DNA of 64,000 bases. Source: Theocolax elegans. Lineage: Eukaryota; Arthropoda; Insecta; Hymenoptera; Cerocephalidae. The stretch covers positions 37,228,121 through 37,292,120 of the forward strand of contig CM047428.1 in assembly GCA_026168455.1 (NCBI GenBank), read 5' to 3'. The notes beneath the pieces were generated by a model. It worked only from the letters and a program-made list of their open reading frames with translations, searched no databases and had not been told where the DNA came from. How positions within the stretch are numbered: position 1 is the first letter of the stretch; the number at the start of each line of letters is the position of its first letter. Below are positions 10,250 to 22,300 of the stretch, piece by piece. Both the position numbers and the translations under genes were made by a program.

Positions 10250-11137
10250 CTATTGATACTGCGGCTTATTCCGAGTTCTTTGATGCAGCCGCCGAGCCCG
10301 CAGACACTCATTTCGTTTTTCTGCGATAGTCTCGTTCCACCAATAAACTGGTAGACGGCCAAGAGGGTTTATTTTTCTTGCCATTGAGACATCGCAAGCC
10401 ATTGTTATGGCACGTATGAGTTTCTGGGCTTGCTCTTCCGGTGTTCCTTCCACTGTTACCTCTTCAAGAGCGCAGAGAAACATTTCCCGGTCGAACGTAG
10501 ACGGTGCCCACCTCCTATATGTTGGCTTGTTGTCCCGACCTGCTACTCTGTTGATCAGCTGGAGCTGTTACACGAGTGCTTGATGGTCGCTTCCCGTGTA
10601 ACAATCTAGGATCGATGAAGGTCAGATCTATTATGGAGGACTTACCCGCTCTAGAAAAAGTGGGAACCATCCCGGTGTTAGCAATCTCCAACCCCAGTAT
10701 CGCGAAGGCCTCGAGGAGTGCCCGGCCTCTGGCGTTAGTTCTTGAACTGTCCCATTCCGTCGCCCAAGCGTTGAAGTCCCCTCCAATGACTACTGGCAGT
10801 CGAGAGGACCGCGCGTTGGTGACGATGGCATCAAGGGATCCCAGGAACTCCTCGATGTTGTTACTGGGTGGGAGGTAGCAACTGTATAGTCGTATATCTG
10901 CCACCTCCACCCAGGTGAAATTGGGGAGTGAAATGGTCATTTTTCCGGTTACATGGAGGTTTCCACATACCCAGATGGCCGCTCTACCAGTGGCATCACT
11001 CACCCAATTCGGCACACTGAGATCCGTATACTCCTCGCTGACGATGGCACTGTCGGCCTTTTCTTCCCTGACCAACTGTGGCAGCAGGTCCTGAGCCTCT
11101 GCACAGTGGTTTAGGTTGACTTGTAGCACCCTAGCCA
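10250..11137 (-). pseudogene. R1-a ORF2: apurinic-type endonuclease, truncated before RT
   Basis: The reading starts at MARVLQVNLN, the usual start of R1-clade ORF2 endonucleases. Visible motifs are QVNLNHC (N), an active-site patch VVSEEY where the family has SEPY, WVSDATGRAAIWV, RLYSCYLPPSN, VVIGGDFNAW (catalytic D, N) and SIIDLTFIDP. The SDH box is not seen because of a frame break near 10515. A short downstream piece (10483-10250) has YWWNETIAEKRNECLRARR, the linker between endonuclease and reverse transcriptase. Reading ends there; RT and the C-terminal CCHC are absent. Confidence 0.8.
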
Positions 11138-12208
11138 TTTTTGACAGGTGCTTCAACCCCGCGAGTGAGCAATCCACTGCTTTGTGGCCCTCTTGGGTCA
11201 GTTCCGCACCGGAAACCCCGCGATGATCGGTCAACTGCACTTTTGTAGTTCCTCGCGATGTGGTCAGTCTCGTGGCACTGGTAACATCGCGAGACAGCCT
11301 CGCGAAGCCGAACCCTGCAGTTCATCCATCCTATCCGAAGCTTCCCATTTTGCAGCAGCTTTTTTGCTGCAGCCACCGGTAGCAGAACGCTGGTCATTAG
11401 GGTGCCTCCGTAGGACGCTCTGAACTTTATTTCTGCAGAAGGCACCACTTCTGGCCCCATCACCGCGGAGATTGCCTCCGCTACTTCTTCCGTTGTGGTA
11501 GCCTCGTCCATGTGCTTTATTAAAATGGACATCTTATGGGACAGTAGCTGGACCTCCGCTGTACCACCTAGCGTGGACGAGACCGCGGCCTAAAGTTCCG
11601 GAGCTGTGACTCCCGGCTTACCCAGCTCTATCAAGAGCTCCTCCACTTTTGTGCGCCGGATATTCGAAATTCTCTGTCCGAGTGGCTTGAGGTTTGGAGC
11701 CGTTCGAATTTGTCTCAGAATGTCGGCGTAAGACCGCCCAGCCATCGCTTTGATCTTGATGGCATCTGGATGGACTGGCTTTAAGACCGCCTTCGGTCCT
11801 TTAACCACCCCAGCCGGGTCTCCGACATCCTTGGTCTGATCCAGCTGCTTGCGCTTTTGGCCTAGTTTCTTGGCCTTGCGTACAACTGTTGCCCATTCGC
11901 GTAACTTCAGCTGGTCATTGTTGTTTGCGGTACTAGGTTCGACTGCTCCGGTTTCCTTGGCTGGTTGTTTTGCCTGTTTCTTCCTCTTCGGCGGATTCTG
12001 TGGTGGAGGGTCTCTCCCTCTTGTCTGCCTTATTTTAACGCGCCTCTTTGCGAAAGATAGGCGACGTCTGGCACGTTCCATCTCTCTCTCTCTCTCTCTC
12101 GGTGAGTAAAAGCCTCCTTATTTGTGTACTCTTTGTTCTTGCTATCGCAATTTGCTCACATCGCTGCCTGGAGTTTTTTACAGCAGTTGAAAGGACCGAA
12201 GGCTGTCT
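11131..12208 (-). pseudogene. R1-a ORF1 (gag), middle and C-terminal part
   Basis: Basic, proline- and lysine-rich segment (PPPQNPPKRKKQ), then a gag core with SYADILRQI and ISNIRRTKVEELLIEL, an in-frame stop at about 11590, then HMDEATTTEEVAEAI and a zinc knuckle CYQCHETDHIARNY (CX2CX4H, last Cys lost). The second knuckle is shifted to another frame (EGHKAVDC is in the ORF2-side frame), so at least one nonsense and one frameshift are present. ORF1 and ORF2 overlap slightly, as usual in R1. The upstream stretch to 12208 reads as a continuing helical gag segment with low certainty. Confidence 0.75.
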
Positions 12209-12410
12209 GCAGGAGCTATTCAAATAATAGTTGCAAATTTCTGTGGACAGTGGGTCTTGCGATCTTATTTCGAAAATTGAGATATTCTTTGGAGGTTAGC
12301 TGAGCAGTCGGAAGGACTTCGCTTGGGCGGTTAAAATTCAGCAGGTCATCCAACATCTCGTAGTACGTGACACCTGGCTAGGTTGATGAGTTGCGAAAAA
12401 TATCGCGAAA

Positions 12411-13618
12411 ATGGCAACGTCGCGAGGCTGCTTCGTCTGCGGGGGTCGTGTCACTAGGAAGGATTACTCCGAGGTTTGCGCAGTATGTAACAGCCTTGTT
12501 CATACTAATTGTTACGATATAGCGCCGGGCTCATCCGAGCGTCGCTGTTGCGTACTAGCGCGAATCAAAGCGGTGATTCATACCACTACCGAGGCGGGGG
12601 CGCCACCGACTGGGTTGCCGCGGCTGGCTGGAGAGACCGACGTTACCCCGCCGATGGTCACGCCTACTCCCTCTACTTCTTGCGCGAAGCGCGTTGCCTC
12701 GCCTCCGTCGCCATCAACAGCGAAGGTTGCTAAGCAACCACGCGGTGCCGCGCCCACCTTCTCCAATCAGATCGCTCGTGATACCCTCGTGGACTCCGTT
12801 CAAATGGCGGCAGCTCCACCGCCGTGGTTGGAAACATTTGCGCGCGGTCTCAGGGAAGATTTGAGAAAGGATATTAGTTTAATAACGGAAATGGTTGGTC
12901 GAGTAGAGGAGAACGTAGATATGGTCGGGGCCGATCTTAAGGCGCTTCATGAACGCGTTGACACGCTCGAGGAGCAGACGAACCGAAAAATTTGTGATAT
13001 GAATAATAAATTAAACACGGTAAACTCGCAATTACAGGTGTTGGAGACCGACATGTCAGCGTGTTCTGTGGGCATTTCGCGTACCGCTGTTTCAGTCGAC
13101 TCACTTAAAGATACTTGTGAGTTGCTTATACTGGGCCTTCCGATAGCCTCGAGATCCTCGGACGAGTTGTTGGTAGAAAAATTAGTTGGATTAATTAACC
13201 TGCCGCTGCTGGCAAAGCAGGTTGTTGACATTCGTCCTTGGGCTTCGCGAGTGGGTACAGGCTCCGGTGATAATGCTTTACAACCTAAAAGTAAAGGGCT
13301 CGTTGTTAGACTATCCTCGACGTCAGCTAGAGATGCGGTTGTAGACAGGGCGTACTGAAAGGACGAAAGGCGCGTGAAATTTTCGGAGAGGGAGAAAATA
13401 ATGCCATTTTTATTAGGCCATTATGGCCTAAAATCATTTTCAAGCTTTGGTCGTCAGCAAATCGAAGGTGTTCAGAGATGGGTTGTGCAAGGCCCCTAGT
13501 AATTAATTTAAAAGTATATATTCGGGAGACGAGAGATGGGCCATTGACAAGTGTAACCTCTGAAGCCGACTTACTGAACCTGCAGCCGCTTTCCTCAACT
13601 TCCTCGCATGCTAAATGA
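12411..13618 (+). pseudogene. CR1-like ORF1: PHD-like finger, coiled coil, RNA-binding domain
   Basis: Starts at ATG 12411. The first 50 residues have a Cys/His pattern, CFVCGGRV then CAVCNSLVHTNCYD, like the PHD-type finger of CR1-group ORF1 proteins. A proline- and serine-rich linker follows, then a coiled coil around residues 145-220, then an RRM-like fold (LLILGLPIASRSSDELL, KGLVVRLSS). The frame is broken at 13358; the missing C-terminus (REIFGEG, CARPLVINLKVYIRE) continues in another frame to a TGA at 13616. That TGA is in the same frame as ORF2. Role in the family: nucleic-acid-binding, part of the retrotransposition particle. Confidence 0.75.
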
Positions 13619-15786
13619 GACAGGAGTGGTCGGGCCAATAAAAATAAAAATCTCATTTCATCTAACTCATTTTCCATCTCTCATACTAACATAAATCGTC
13701 TTAAAACTCATTTTACAGCCATTGAAGCATCAATCTATCCGAGATCTTTCGATGTCATCGCTTTAACCGAAACCTTCCTTACTGAACACGATTCATCTGA
13801 TATTTTTAATCTACCTGGTTATGTATTGCACAGATTGGATCGTGTAGGTAGGGGAGGCAGCGGAGTGGCGGCGTACATACGTGAGGAGTTTAAGGTTAGC
13901 GTTGTTGCAAACTCGGATCCGGTTTTTTCTAACAAACCGGAATTCTTAATCCTACGTTTGGTGAGCGGCTCATTAATGTTTCTTTTAGCGGTGGTATATC
14001 GTAGACCAACAGCCGCCTACCCTAGCGAGTTTTTTGATGTCCTTTCGGATATTTTACCTGATTGCAACAACGTTATCGTCACGGGTGATTTCAACATCGA
14101 TATGAACTCGAATAGTGCAGCTGCTAACATGATGAAGTCGAATCTGATGACATTGGGCCTTTCGCTCATACCATCGGAGCCGACTCAACATGCAGTGACG
14201 TCGAATGGTTTCTCTCACACTTGGTTAGACCTCTTCCTGATTCGTGAGCCGGTGCCAAACTTCAAATATCTGAAATCAACTGCTCCCTTCGCAGCCGGTC
14301 ACGACTCCATTAGTCTGGAAATAATAGTATCGAGTAATCAAAAAATAGGGGAGAGGAAGTTTTGGAGGAGAAATCTGGAAGAGGTAAACTTACAGACTCT
14401 CGCCACTACATTCACATCCTTCATGAATAACTCATTGGCTCCTGCCTGGCCCGACCAACCCCTTTCTTCATTGTCTAACTCATTCGAAATCATCTCCTCT
14501 TTATTAACAAACATTAATCAATCAATCTTAAATTCATTTAATGCTTTAGCACCATTGAAATTCATCACCATTAAAAATTCACAGAAACCATGGGTCACAC
14601 GTGAAATAAAACAGTCCATTAGAGAAAGAAATAATGCTTTTGTAAGGTTCCGTATTTCAGGAGACCCACTGGATTACAGAAATTATAAGGAGCTTAGAAA
14701 TAGAGTATCGAATTCGTTAAATTCCAGTAAATTTAAGTTTCTTGCAAATAAATTAGATGTAAATAGAGATCCTGCTAGCTCCTGGAAGTCTCTTCGGAAT
14801 ATGGGACTTTGCTCAAGGGCTCATACTTCTCCATTAAAAGCTTTTTCACCTCACCAACTTAATAATCAGTATGCCTCCATCTCAAATCGATCACCCCCTC
14901 TCTCAGTTCAGTCGTTGGCATCTATCATTTCTAACACTTGTTCATCGTCATCCTCATCTCCTTCCTTTTCTTTCTCTTTAGTAACGGCCAAAGGGGTTAG
15001 ACATGCAATACTGAAATCTACCTCTAAATCAGTCGGTATTGATGGTATCTCCTTAAAGATGCTCAGACTCTTAGAGCCACAAATAATCTTTCCGTTTGCC
15101 GAAGTATATAACAATATGTTAAGTGTGGGTTTTTTCCCGACTGCTGGAAGAGGGTGGTTTTATTTCCATTGGCTAAAACTAGTAAAATTGAAACGTGTGC
15201 GGATACCAGGCCAATTGCTAGGTTATGTGAATTATCGAAAGTACTCGAGCGCATTGTTCATCTAGAACTCTCAAATTATTTGGAGACAAATAATTTATTG
15301 ACAGAGAGACAGGCTGGCTTTCGCAAAGGCCACAGCACTCAGACAGCATTGTTGGGGGTCCTGGATGATGTCAGAAGAGCGATAGACTCTCGGAAAATTA
15401 CGATTCTTATGCTGTTTGACTTCTCCAAGGCCTTCGACACTGTCCCTCACGATGTGCTTATTACCAAATTAAGTAATATTGGTTGTTCGGAAAATGTATT
15501 AAATTGGTTCTACAGGTATCTGGTGGGTCGCTCACAGGCGGTGGAGGGTGAGGGTGGTGAACTGTCCGATTGGTTGAATATAAATGCGGGTGTACCTCAG
15601 GGCAGTGTACTTGGTCCGATATTATTCTCCATTTTTATTAATGATTTACCGAATGTCTTGAAGTATAGCAAATGTATGTTGTTCGCGGATGATGCCCAGG
15701 TTTATTCTTCGTTCTATCCGGCGGAATTCGAAATAGGAGTTCAGCAAATCTCGGAAGATGCAAATGCGATTGCCGGTTGGGCGAAC
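13619..15786 (+). pseudogene. CR1-like ORF2, 5' part: endonuclease and RT up to after the FADD box
   Basis: The frame opens right after the ORF1 TGA. Endonuclease motifs: SHTNINRL, VIALTETFL (catalytic Glu), VVYRRP, IVTGDFNIDM (D, N), HTWLDLFLI and AGHDSISLEI, with GHD in place of SDH. The RT begins around KSVGIDGIS. A frameshift near 15150 moves it to the next frame, with DTRPIARLCELSKVLER, RQAGFRKGHSTQTAL, LFDFSKAFDTVPHD (motif A), VPQGSVLGP (motif B) and MLFADDAQVY (motif C). The reading stops at AIAGWAN, where the second R1-clade element is inserted. Without that insertion and the shift it would continue at 23623. Confidence 0.85.
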
Positions 15787-18307
15787 TTGGCGGAATCCTG
15801 TTCTCAGATTTCCTGAGTTGGGAGAGGGTGAGTAACTCGGCCCCCAGTTCCGAGAGTTCGAATTTTACCTCCTGCGACAGTGGAGGAAGAGGATTGCCAC
15901 TAGTGCGCCTCGAAGTTGTGTTGTTTCGCTGAGCCTGTGTTGGCGATCAACTGTCCAACATGCAGTGTTCGATATACTATACGCTTGGTTATTGTTCATA
16001 TGCCGTTGGCGACTATACTATTCATCAGAGCGACCGCGGTCATGGAAGACCTTACCCCAGACCGCAACTGCCGAGATGTCTCACAGAGGTGTGTTATCGA
16101 ATGACGGGAAGCCTTCCAGGCTTTTAAATGTATTTCTCCCGACGTTTCCTTACGTAGGTTCGATGCACCATAACTCGCACGAGAAGGCATTAAGAGCGTC
16201 AAGCTCCGAGCCTGATCATGCCGACTACACTATTGTCGAAAGTGAGTGTAGTCGAAAACCCATTTGGCCGGACTCTCTTTGTATTGTTCCGGCTCGGTGT
16301 ATACCGGGGTGGGAACAGCCTAAAAATGCCTTCGAAAATCATTGTGGAGTTCAACGTACCTTAAGGACTCAACTCAGTCTCTGGCAAGCCAAAGCAGGAG
16401 ATCAACTGAGGGGAAATTCCTTAGGAATACATTCCACACGCCTCGAAAGGGCGAAACCAGCATTGTGCAGAAAGTTGTTTCTTGAAAATGGTCCAGGTAA
16501 CTCGGGTTTACTCGGGTATATAATAAATTTCCGCCTATCGCCTAGCAAGCGATGGGTCCACCACTGTGGGTAAAGGGCCTCGGCCGGAGTCATAGCAGCT
16601 CCCAAAAGCAAGGAACTTCCGAAGCACAATGTAGGGTTGAACAACGTACTTCGTAAAGTATCTTTAAAGCCGAGAATTAGTAGGTTCGCCGAAGTATCTC
16701 GTCGAATTGATCCTTTCGATTTTCAGTTGTGAGTTAGTATACTCGTCGAGAGATCGTCTCGAAGCATTGTCCTCTCCGAACAGGACTTATACCTTCGGGT
16801 ATACAAAGTACCTATTATACCCGGCCGGATGGCTGGGTTTTTCTATTTGTAGAAATTTATTACCCGGCCGGATGGCTGGGTTTATTACCAAATTAAGTAA
16901 TATTGGTTGTTCGGAAAATGTATTAAATTGGTTCTACAGGTATCTGGTGGGTCGCTCACAGGCGGTGGAGGGTGAGGGTGGTGAACTGTCCGATTGGTTG
17001 AATATAAATGCGGGTGTACCTCAGGGCAGTGTACTTGGTCCGATATTATTCTCCATTTTTATTAATGATTTACCGAATGTCTTGAAGTATAGCAAATGTA
17101 TGTTGTTCGCGGATGATGCCCAGGTTTATTCTTCGTTCTATCCGGCGGAATTCGAAATAGGAGTTCAGCAAATCTCGGAAGATGCAAATGCGATTGCCGG
17201 TTGGGCGAACTTGGCGGAATCCTGTTCTCAGATTTCCTGAGTTGGGAGAGGGTGAGTAACTCGGCCCCCAGTTCCGAGAGTTCGAATTTTACCTCCTGCG
17301 ACAGTGGAGGAAGAGGATTGCCACTAGTGCGCCTCGAAGTTGTGTTGTTTCGCTGAGCCTGTGTTGGCGATCAACTGTCCAACATGCAGTGTTCGATATA
17401 CTATACGCTTGGTTATTGTTCATATGCCGTTGGCGACTATACTATTCATCAGAGCGACCGCGGTCATGGAAGACCTTACCCCAGACCGCAACTGCCGAGA
17501 TGTCTCACAGAGGTGTGTTATCGAATGACGGGAAGCCTTCCAGGCTTTTAAATGTATTTCTCCCGACGTTTCCTTACGTAGGTTCGATGCACCATAACTC
17601 GCACGAGAAGGCATTAAGAGCGTCAAGCTCCGAGCCTGATCATGCCGACTACACTATTGTCGAAAGTGAGTGTAGTCGAAAACCCATTTGGCCGGACTCT
17701 CTTTGTATTGTTCCGGCTCGGTGTATACCGGGGTGGGAACAGCCTAAAAATGCCTTCGAAAATCATTGTGGAGTTCAACGTACCTTAAGGACTCAACTCA
17801 GTCTCTGGCAAGCCAAAGCAGGAGATCAACTGAGGGGAAATTCCTTAGGAATACATTCCACACGCCTCGAAAGGGCGAAACCAGCATTGTGCAGAAAGTT
17901 GTTTCTTGAAAATGGTCCAGGTAACTCGGGTTTACTCGGGTATATAATAAATTTCCGCCTATCGCCTAGCAAGCGATGGGTCCACCACTGTGGGTAAAGG
18001 GCCTCGGCCGGAGTCATAGCAGCTCCCAAAAGCAAGGAACTTCCGAAGCACAATGTAGGGTTGAACAACGTACTTCGTAAAGTATCTTTAAAGCCGAGAA
18101 TTAGTAGGTTCGCCGAAGTATCTCGTCGAATTGATCCTTTCGATTTTCAGTTGTGAGTTAGTATACTCGTCGAGAGATCGTCTCGAAGCATTGTCCTCTC
18201 CGAACAGGACTTATACCTTCGGGTATACAAAGTACCTATTATACCCGGCCGGATGGCTGGGTTTTTCTATTTGTAGAAATTTATTACCCGGCCGGATGGC
18301 TGGGTTT
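15460..18307 (+). repeat. Perfect 1424-bp tandem duplication across an insertion junction
   Basis: The segment at about 15460-16883 is followed directly by a second copy, 16884-18307; every shared landmark is offset by 1424 and I found no differences. Each copy holds about 330 bp of the CR1-like RT (from the motif A helix through FADD) plus about 1.1 kb of the 5' end of the inserted R1-b element. The junction carries the short shared string TTATTACC. The duplication must postdate the R1-b insertion. Complete identity means very recent origin or an assembly error. Confidence 0.9.
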
Positions 18308-19354
18308 TTCTATTTGTAGAAATTTTCGAAAGTGGCGGAGAGAATGATGTCGGGAAGACAAATCCAGAGACGAGTAGAAGTCCCGCATACTGACCCAGTT
18401 TAGCTATGTACAAGTAAAGAGTCCTAAAGACACTTGAAGCGTATTAAGGCTTTACCAGGACGGATGCTTAGTAAGTCTTTTCGAACGGCAGACTGAAACG
18501 GACCCGGAAATTCGAATAGCATGGATAGACTAATGAAGGGAGCTCCAATGATACGAGGAACCCAACGAAGGTCTTGATGTGCGATCCAATAGCCTATGCA
18601 GTATGCCTTGGCTCCCCACAACTGACCACGTACCATTTACCGATCATGACGTTAAAAGGCAGGCAACCATACCTAGCCTTAATCTTGTAAATAATAAAAC
18701 TGTCCTCGGACAGATAGACCTAAGAGCACGAAATCTTGTATATACACAGAGCCGGGGCACGGCTAATCAAGCAAGTGCCCCGGGAGCGCAAACAGATCGG
18801 CCAGATGCCATGTACATATTATATCTAGAGCCGGCGTACAACTAATCAAGTTGCTACCCGGATGCGTAGAGAGATTGGCCATATGCCTTGTAAATATACA
18901 AATTATAAAAATCAAATCTAACTATTCCAACTAATCTGTATGAATTCATATGATTCGAAAGTGCACAATTTGAGGCGTGGAGCTCATATCAATCAATCAA
19001 AGGCAAAATAGCCAGAGACCACGCCAATGATATGAACAGCACATACAAGATTAAGATTACAAATTAAATTAATCACATAGATCGCATGGGCATAAGCATG
19101 CGTGTAAATATTGTAAATATTGTACATATTGTAAATAGTAGGAAACGGAAAAGTTAGATAGTAAGAAGTCTTGTCACCTTGTCGTCGTTGCGTCGTATAA
19201 CTCTCTCGTAGGCTCTCTCCAAGCTCCGCATATTTTTACTCAAAACCTCTTCGTCTGTTTTGCGATTTTGCGATTATTTATACTTTTTATATACTACATA
19301 TACACACTCGTTGCTCTAGGTTGAAACTGCCAAAAGCACTTACTAAACAAGAAA
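18308..19354 (+). other. R1-b 5' region downstream of the duplication, with imperfect 100-bp repeats
   Basis: No convincing reading frame. Between about 18725 and 18895 a unit with GAGCCGG, CTAATCAAG and AGATYGGCCAKATGCC occurs twice about 105 bp apart. Just before the ORF the sequence has short TATTGTAAATATTGTACATA runs at about 19110-19140. It could hold the element's promoter and translation leader, but I cannot identify either. Confidence 0.4.
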
Positions 19355-22300
19355 ATGCCCCCTTCCACCAAGGTGAAGAAGGCGAGGGCCATGAGACAAA
19401 TGAGACGAGGCATAGCCGAAGGTTCACGTATCGAACGCGCGAACGCGAAACCGGCCGGCAAGCCCTCTCACGGTAACAAAGGAGTCCAAACCGACAGAAG
19501 CGCCCAAGAGCCACCAAACTCGAAGGCGGGACTGAAGGTGAGGATCCTCCAACTAAACATGGGTAGGTCGAGGGCCGTCACAGACGAAACTCGATGTAGA
19601 ATGGCCAAAACAGGGTTCGACCTCGCTTTAGTCCAAGAACCCTATGCGCCGAAAGGCACATTAACAGGGTTCGGACTTAGCTTTGGTACAATTACAGGTG
19701 CCAGGCCCGACCATACAACAGCGGCAGCTGTGGTTCACAGCTCTGGCACCTTAACGTACACAAGGGTCTCCCAGTTTTGTACTACCCATTGCGTCTGCTC
19801 CATGGTGAGCGGCGCATTTGGACACTTTTACGTGGTCAGTATATACTGCCAATTCAGGGACTCGATAGAGAGATACCTAGCGCAGTTACGACACATTCTA
19901 TCCTCGCTAAAAGATCAAAAGATCTTAATAGCAATGGACGCGAATGCTAAGTCGTCCTGGTGGGGCTCGCCAGTAAATGATGGCAGGGCTCGAGTTCTCG
20001 AGGACTTTGTTCTGGAGCATGACCTGACTGTGATGAATCGAGAGGGGCATCCGGCCACCTGCGTAAGCTCGAGAGGTAAAACCTTTATCGATGTAACGCT
20101 GGCGACCAAGAGCCTCAAACCTTTCGTTACGGGATGGTCAGTAGAAGATTGGTCTACGAGCGATCATAGGCCAATCCATATCGTTGTTGACTTCGGAAGG
20201 CAACCCGTGCGTCTGCAAAGGGTACTAGAACCACGGTTCAATACCCGAAAAGCAGACTGGGAAGCCTTTCAAGAAGCCCTCAAGGCCGAAAAGTCGCGCC
20301 TCTCGGACATGCCGATCAACTCGGAAGACGATGTCGACAAATACGTCGACGCGTTAGAAGAGACGATCATCAAGGCATGTAAGAAGGCGATCCCCATGAA
20401 GAGGAGATTTTCTAAATCGTCCCCATGGTGGAATCCAAGGCTGACACATCTCAGAGGTAAAGTCAAGCGTCTAGAGCGCTTATGGCTAACTCAGAGCACA
20501 GGAAGCGGGACGACTAAGGTCAGGAGGAGACAACGAAGGCTCAGGAACACACTCTCCCTCATGCGGAGAGCTAAGACCGAATACAAGTCCGAGATTACGA
20601 GGTCCAAGAAAGAGAGCTGGAAACAGTTCGTCAGCCGGGAAAGCGAGAAAGACGTATGGAGTCTTCCATACAGGCTCGCTTCAGGCAAAGTACGAACGAT
20701 GAAGGCTCTCAACACTGTAACAGGAGCTAAAGGATCCACAACAACTTGGAAAGAGACCTGTGACGCTTTACTAGACACTCTAGTGCCAGACGATGACGTA
20801 TCGAAGGAGACAGACTTTCACGTTGAAAAACGCAGAGCCTGTCTCGGAGGGCTAGACTCCCAGGAGACACCTCCCTTCACCCGGCTTGAAATATTTCAAG
20901 CAATCTTTGACAACAAGAACGGGAAGAGTCCAGGCACGGACAGAGTGGAAGTAGAAGTGCTCAAGAAGTCATTACCATTGCTAGACGAAATCGACAAATT
21001 GTTCAATGCCTGTTTGAGGTATGGTGTCTTCCCTAAGAGATGGAAGGAAGGAATGCTAATCACTCTTTTGAAATCGCCTGACAGAGATGAGCAGGAAATG
21101 AAGTCTTACAGACCGATTTGCCTGCTCAGCGTCATGGGTAAAACCCTTGAACGCCTCATAATAAAAAGGCTTAAAGAACAGCAACAGGACGAGCCAGGGC
21201 CTACAGGTATCCAGACATCCGGAGATCAATTCGGATTCAAATCCGGATTGTCGACGGAGGATGCCATCATGAGGCTCAGGCAATTAGTCCAAAGTAGCGA
21301 TAGTTCTTATGTGATGGCGTTCCCTCTAGACATCTCAGGGGCGTTCGACAACTTGTGGTGGCCGAGTCTCCTCAGTGAGCTCAAGAGTCGAAAGTGCCCA
21401 GCAAGTCTGTTTAATTTGCTCTCGAATTACCTTCAGGACCGAGAAGTCTGCATCAGAGCGGACTTCGAAGAGGTCCGAAAGAAGGTGAGCAAAGGATGCC
21501 CGCAGGGATCGATTTTCGGCCCAATCGGCTGGAATCTCGATTATGACACCTTACTTAGAGAGCTGCACAGGAACGGGTTTAACGCAATTGCGTACGCCGA
21601 CGACATAATCACCTTAGTCGAAGGCGAAACCCGTACACAGCTCCAAGAACATGGCCAGAGAATGATGGACATTGTCGAAACCTGGTGCGAACAACACAAA
21701 CTGGACATATCGATCCCGAAATCGGGTATGATATTATTGAAAGGACGACTCGATGCTCGTAAACCCCCAAAGGTTCAACTGAAGGGGCAAACGATCAAAA
21801 TGCTAAAAGATATGAAGTACCTTGGTGTAACCTTTCAAGAAAGGTTCGGAGTAACGAAGCACATCCAAATCATCGAATCTAAGTGGTACGACCTACTTGG
21901 TCGCTTATCACAGATCTCTGGCGCGAATTGGGGGATGAAAAATAGATCCCTCAGCCTGGTGTACAAGTGCCTATTTACCCCCATAGTTGCATATGCAGCT
22001 GCTGGGTGGTGGAGCGATGTTGATACAGCTGGAAAGAAGAAGCTTGCATCTTTGCAAAGACGGACTCTTATCTGGCTTTCGAAAGCGTATAACACCGTCT
22101 CCCATGAGGCACTTCAGGTGATCTCTGCTGCTCTGCCCATCGACCTAGTGTTGAAGGAAAGAGCAGCTCATTACCACATCAGGCGGAGCAGATCCGTCCT
22201 CGTGAACGACGTGCGTATCGAAGTGGACCCCGACAGTAGAACATTCGAAAGTGACATCTCTGAAGCCAAAAGAAAAGTCCGTAAGGAACTTTTGAACGAG

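Noticed and set aside
10515..11240. Plus-strand frames at 10576-10878 and 11184-11423 as genes
   Set aside because: They are shadows of the R1-a endonuclease and gag on the minus strand.
15965..17997. Two identical 202-residue frames as R1-b ORF1
   Set aside because: No zinc knuckle, no coiled coil, and they are identical only because of the 1424-bp duplication.
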